Source of the DNA: Bacillota bacterium
GTDB lineage: Bacteria > Bacillota > Dethiobacteria > DTU022
Assembly (NCBI GenBank): GCA_012797095.1
Contig: JAAZPS010000270.1
Span: forward strand, 1 to 15,538
DNA length: 15,538 bases
Reading direction: 5' to 3'
In this document: positions 15,181 to 15,538 of the stretch, piece after piece
Layout: each line of letters opens with the position of its first letter
Numbering within the stretch: position 1 is the first letter of the stretch
The notes under the pieces: model-generated
What the model saw: the letters and a program-made list of their open reading frames with translations, nothing else
Database searches by the model: none
What the model was told of the DNA's origin: nothing
Made by a program: the position numbers and the translations under genes

Positions 15181-15474
15181 GTCTCCGCCTCACCCCGGTC
15201 ATCCCGGGAGAACGCCTCATCCCTGTCTGGGCGTAGCGCCTCACCCCTGTAGCACAAGAAGCAGCGCTTACCCCCTGTCATCCCGGGAGAACGCCTCATC
15301 CCTGTTTTGGGCACAGCGCCCCACCCCTGTCGCACAAGAAGCAGCGCCTACCCCTTTCACCCGGGGCGCAGTGCCACACCCTTGTCATCCTGAGGGCGCA
15401 GTGCCACACCCCTGTCATCCTGAGGGCGCAGTGCCCCACCCCTGTCATCCTGAGGGCGCAGCCCGAAGGATCTC
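15181..15474 (+). repeat. Array of about ten degenerate 24-31 bp modules, with 79-bp and 30-bp higher-order repeats
   Basis: Head-to-tail modules mostly start with GT and end with CCCT. Their starts are at 15198, 15225, 15249, 15277, 15304, 15329, 15356, 15384, 15414 and 15444, preceded by a partial one at 15181. The first three modules recur as a block (15198 and 15277), giving a 79-bp repeat; the last modules repeat at 30 bp with GAGGGCGCAGTGCC. The final module (15444-15474) is an exact reverse complement of the 31-bp core in the left-end repeats. No gene is supported; frames through it translate the repeat. It begins within 20-35 bp of the ftsY stop. Positions 15475-15538 show nothing recognisable. 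Confidence 0.9.
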
Positions 15475-15538
15475 GGACGGGATGATGGATAAACGGCAAC
15501 CTGCGCTGCCGAGCTGAGCCGGCATTTCACCAGCCACC

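Noticed and set aside
15181..15474. CRISPR array
   Set aside because: Modules abut one another with no unique spacers of regular length, and no cas gene is nearby.
15069..15499. Minus-strand open frames running from ftsY into the right repeat array
   Set aside because: They translate repeat modules (RRSPGMTG, CALRMTGV) and overlap ftsY; no start signals are present.

Overview
The window looks like the chromosome of an endospore-forming member of the Bacillota (Clostridia-like), with GC-rich coding sequence. The evidence is a CotF-type spore-coat gene pair, the Gram-positive block yceD-rpmF-plsX-acpP-rnc-smc-ftsY, Shine-Dalgarno sequences close to AAGGAGG, and a textbook sigma-A promoter. A genus cannot be named from the sequence alone. 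The ADP-forming acyl-CoA synthetase would suit an anaerobe that makes ATP from acyl-CoA, but that is inference.

Layout. Positions 1-140 hold two perfect TTTA-loop hairpins resembling the right end of an IS200/IS605-type element, with any transposase or TnpB gene lying off the left edge. Positions 151-568 hold almost three copies of a 134-135 bp tandem repeat, ending in a perfect 20-bp inverted repeat 10 nt beyond the stop codon of the minus-strand gene for a class A penicillin-binding protein (579-3611). That protein carries two extra fibronectin-like domains. A 304-bp divergent regulatory region follows, including a perfect 12-bp-arm palindrome with a -10-like box on each strand. All later genes are on the plus strand: a fused ADP-forming acyl-CoA synthetase with a strong terminator; two small spore-coat-like genes that appear to be diverged paralogues; a membrane-anchored NusG-domain-II protein; yceD-rpmF (consensus promoter, terminator); plsX (TTG start); acpP; rnc; smc; and ftsY. 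The final 375 bp is a non-coding array of about ten short degenerate modules. Its core is the reverse complement of the core in the left-end repeats.

How the genes fit together. Most are housekeeping: cell-wall synthesis (PBP1A), ribosome and rRNA maturation (YceD, L32, RNase III), phospholipid and fatty-acid synthesis (PlsX, ACP), chromosome organisation (SMC) and membrane protein targeting (FtsY). The plsX-to-ftsY order is conserved in Bacillota, but the usual fapR and fab genes are absent from it here.

I found no defence system, CRISPR array, secondary-metabolite cluster or clearly new multi-gene system. The most interesting material is non-coding: the two repeat islands at the ends in opposite orientation, the IS200/IS605-like end, and the palindrome upstream of pbp1A. 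The SMC signature motif reads LSTGE instead of LSGGE, and the tandem CotF-like pair is also worth checking.
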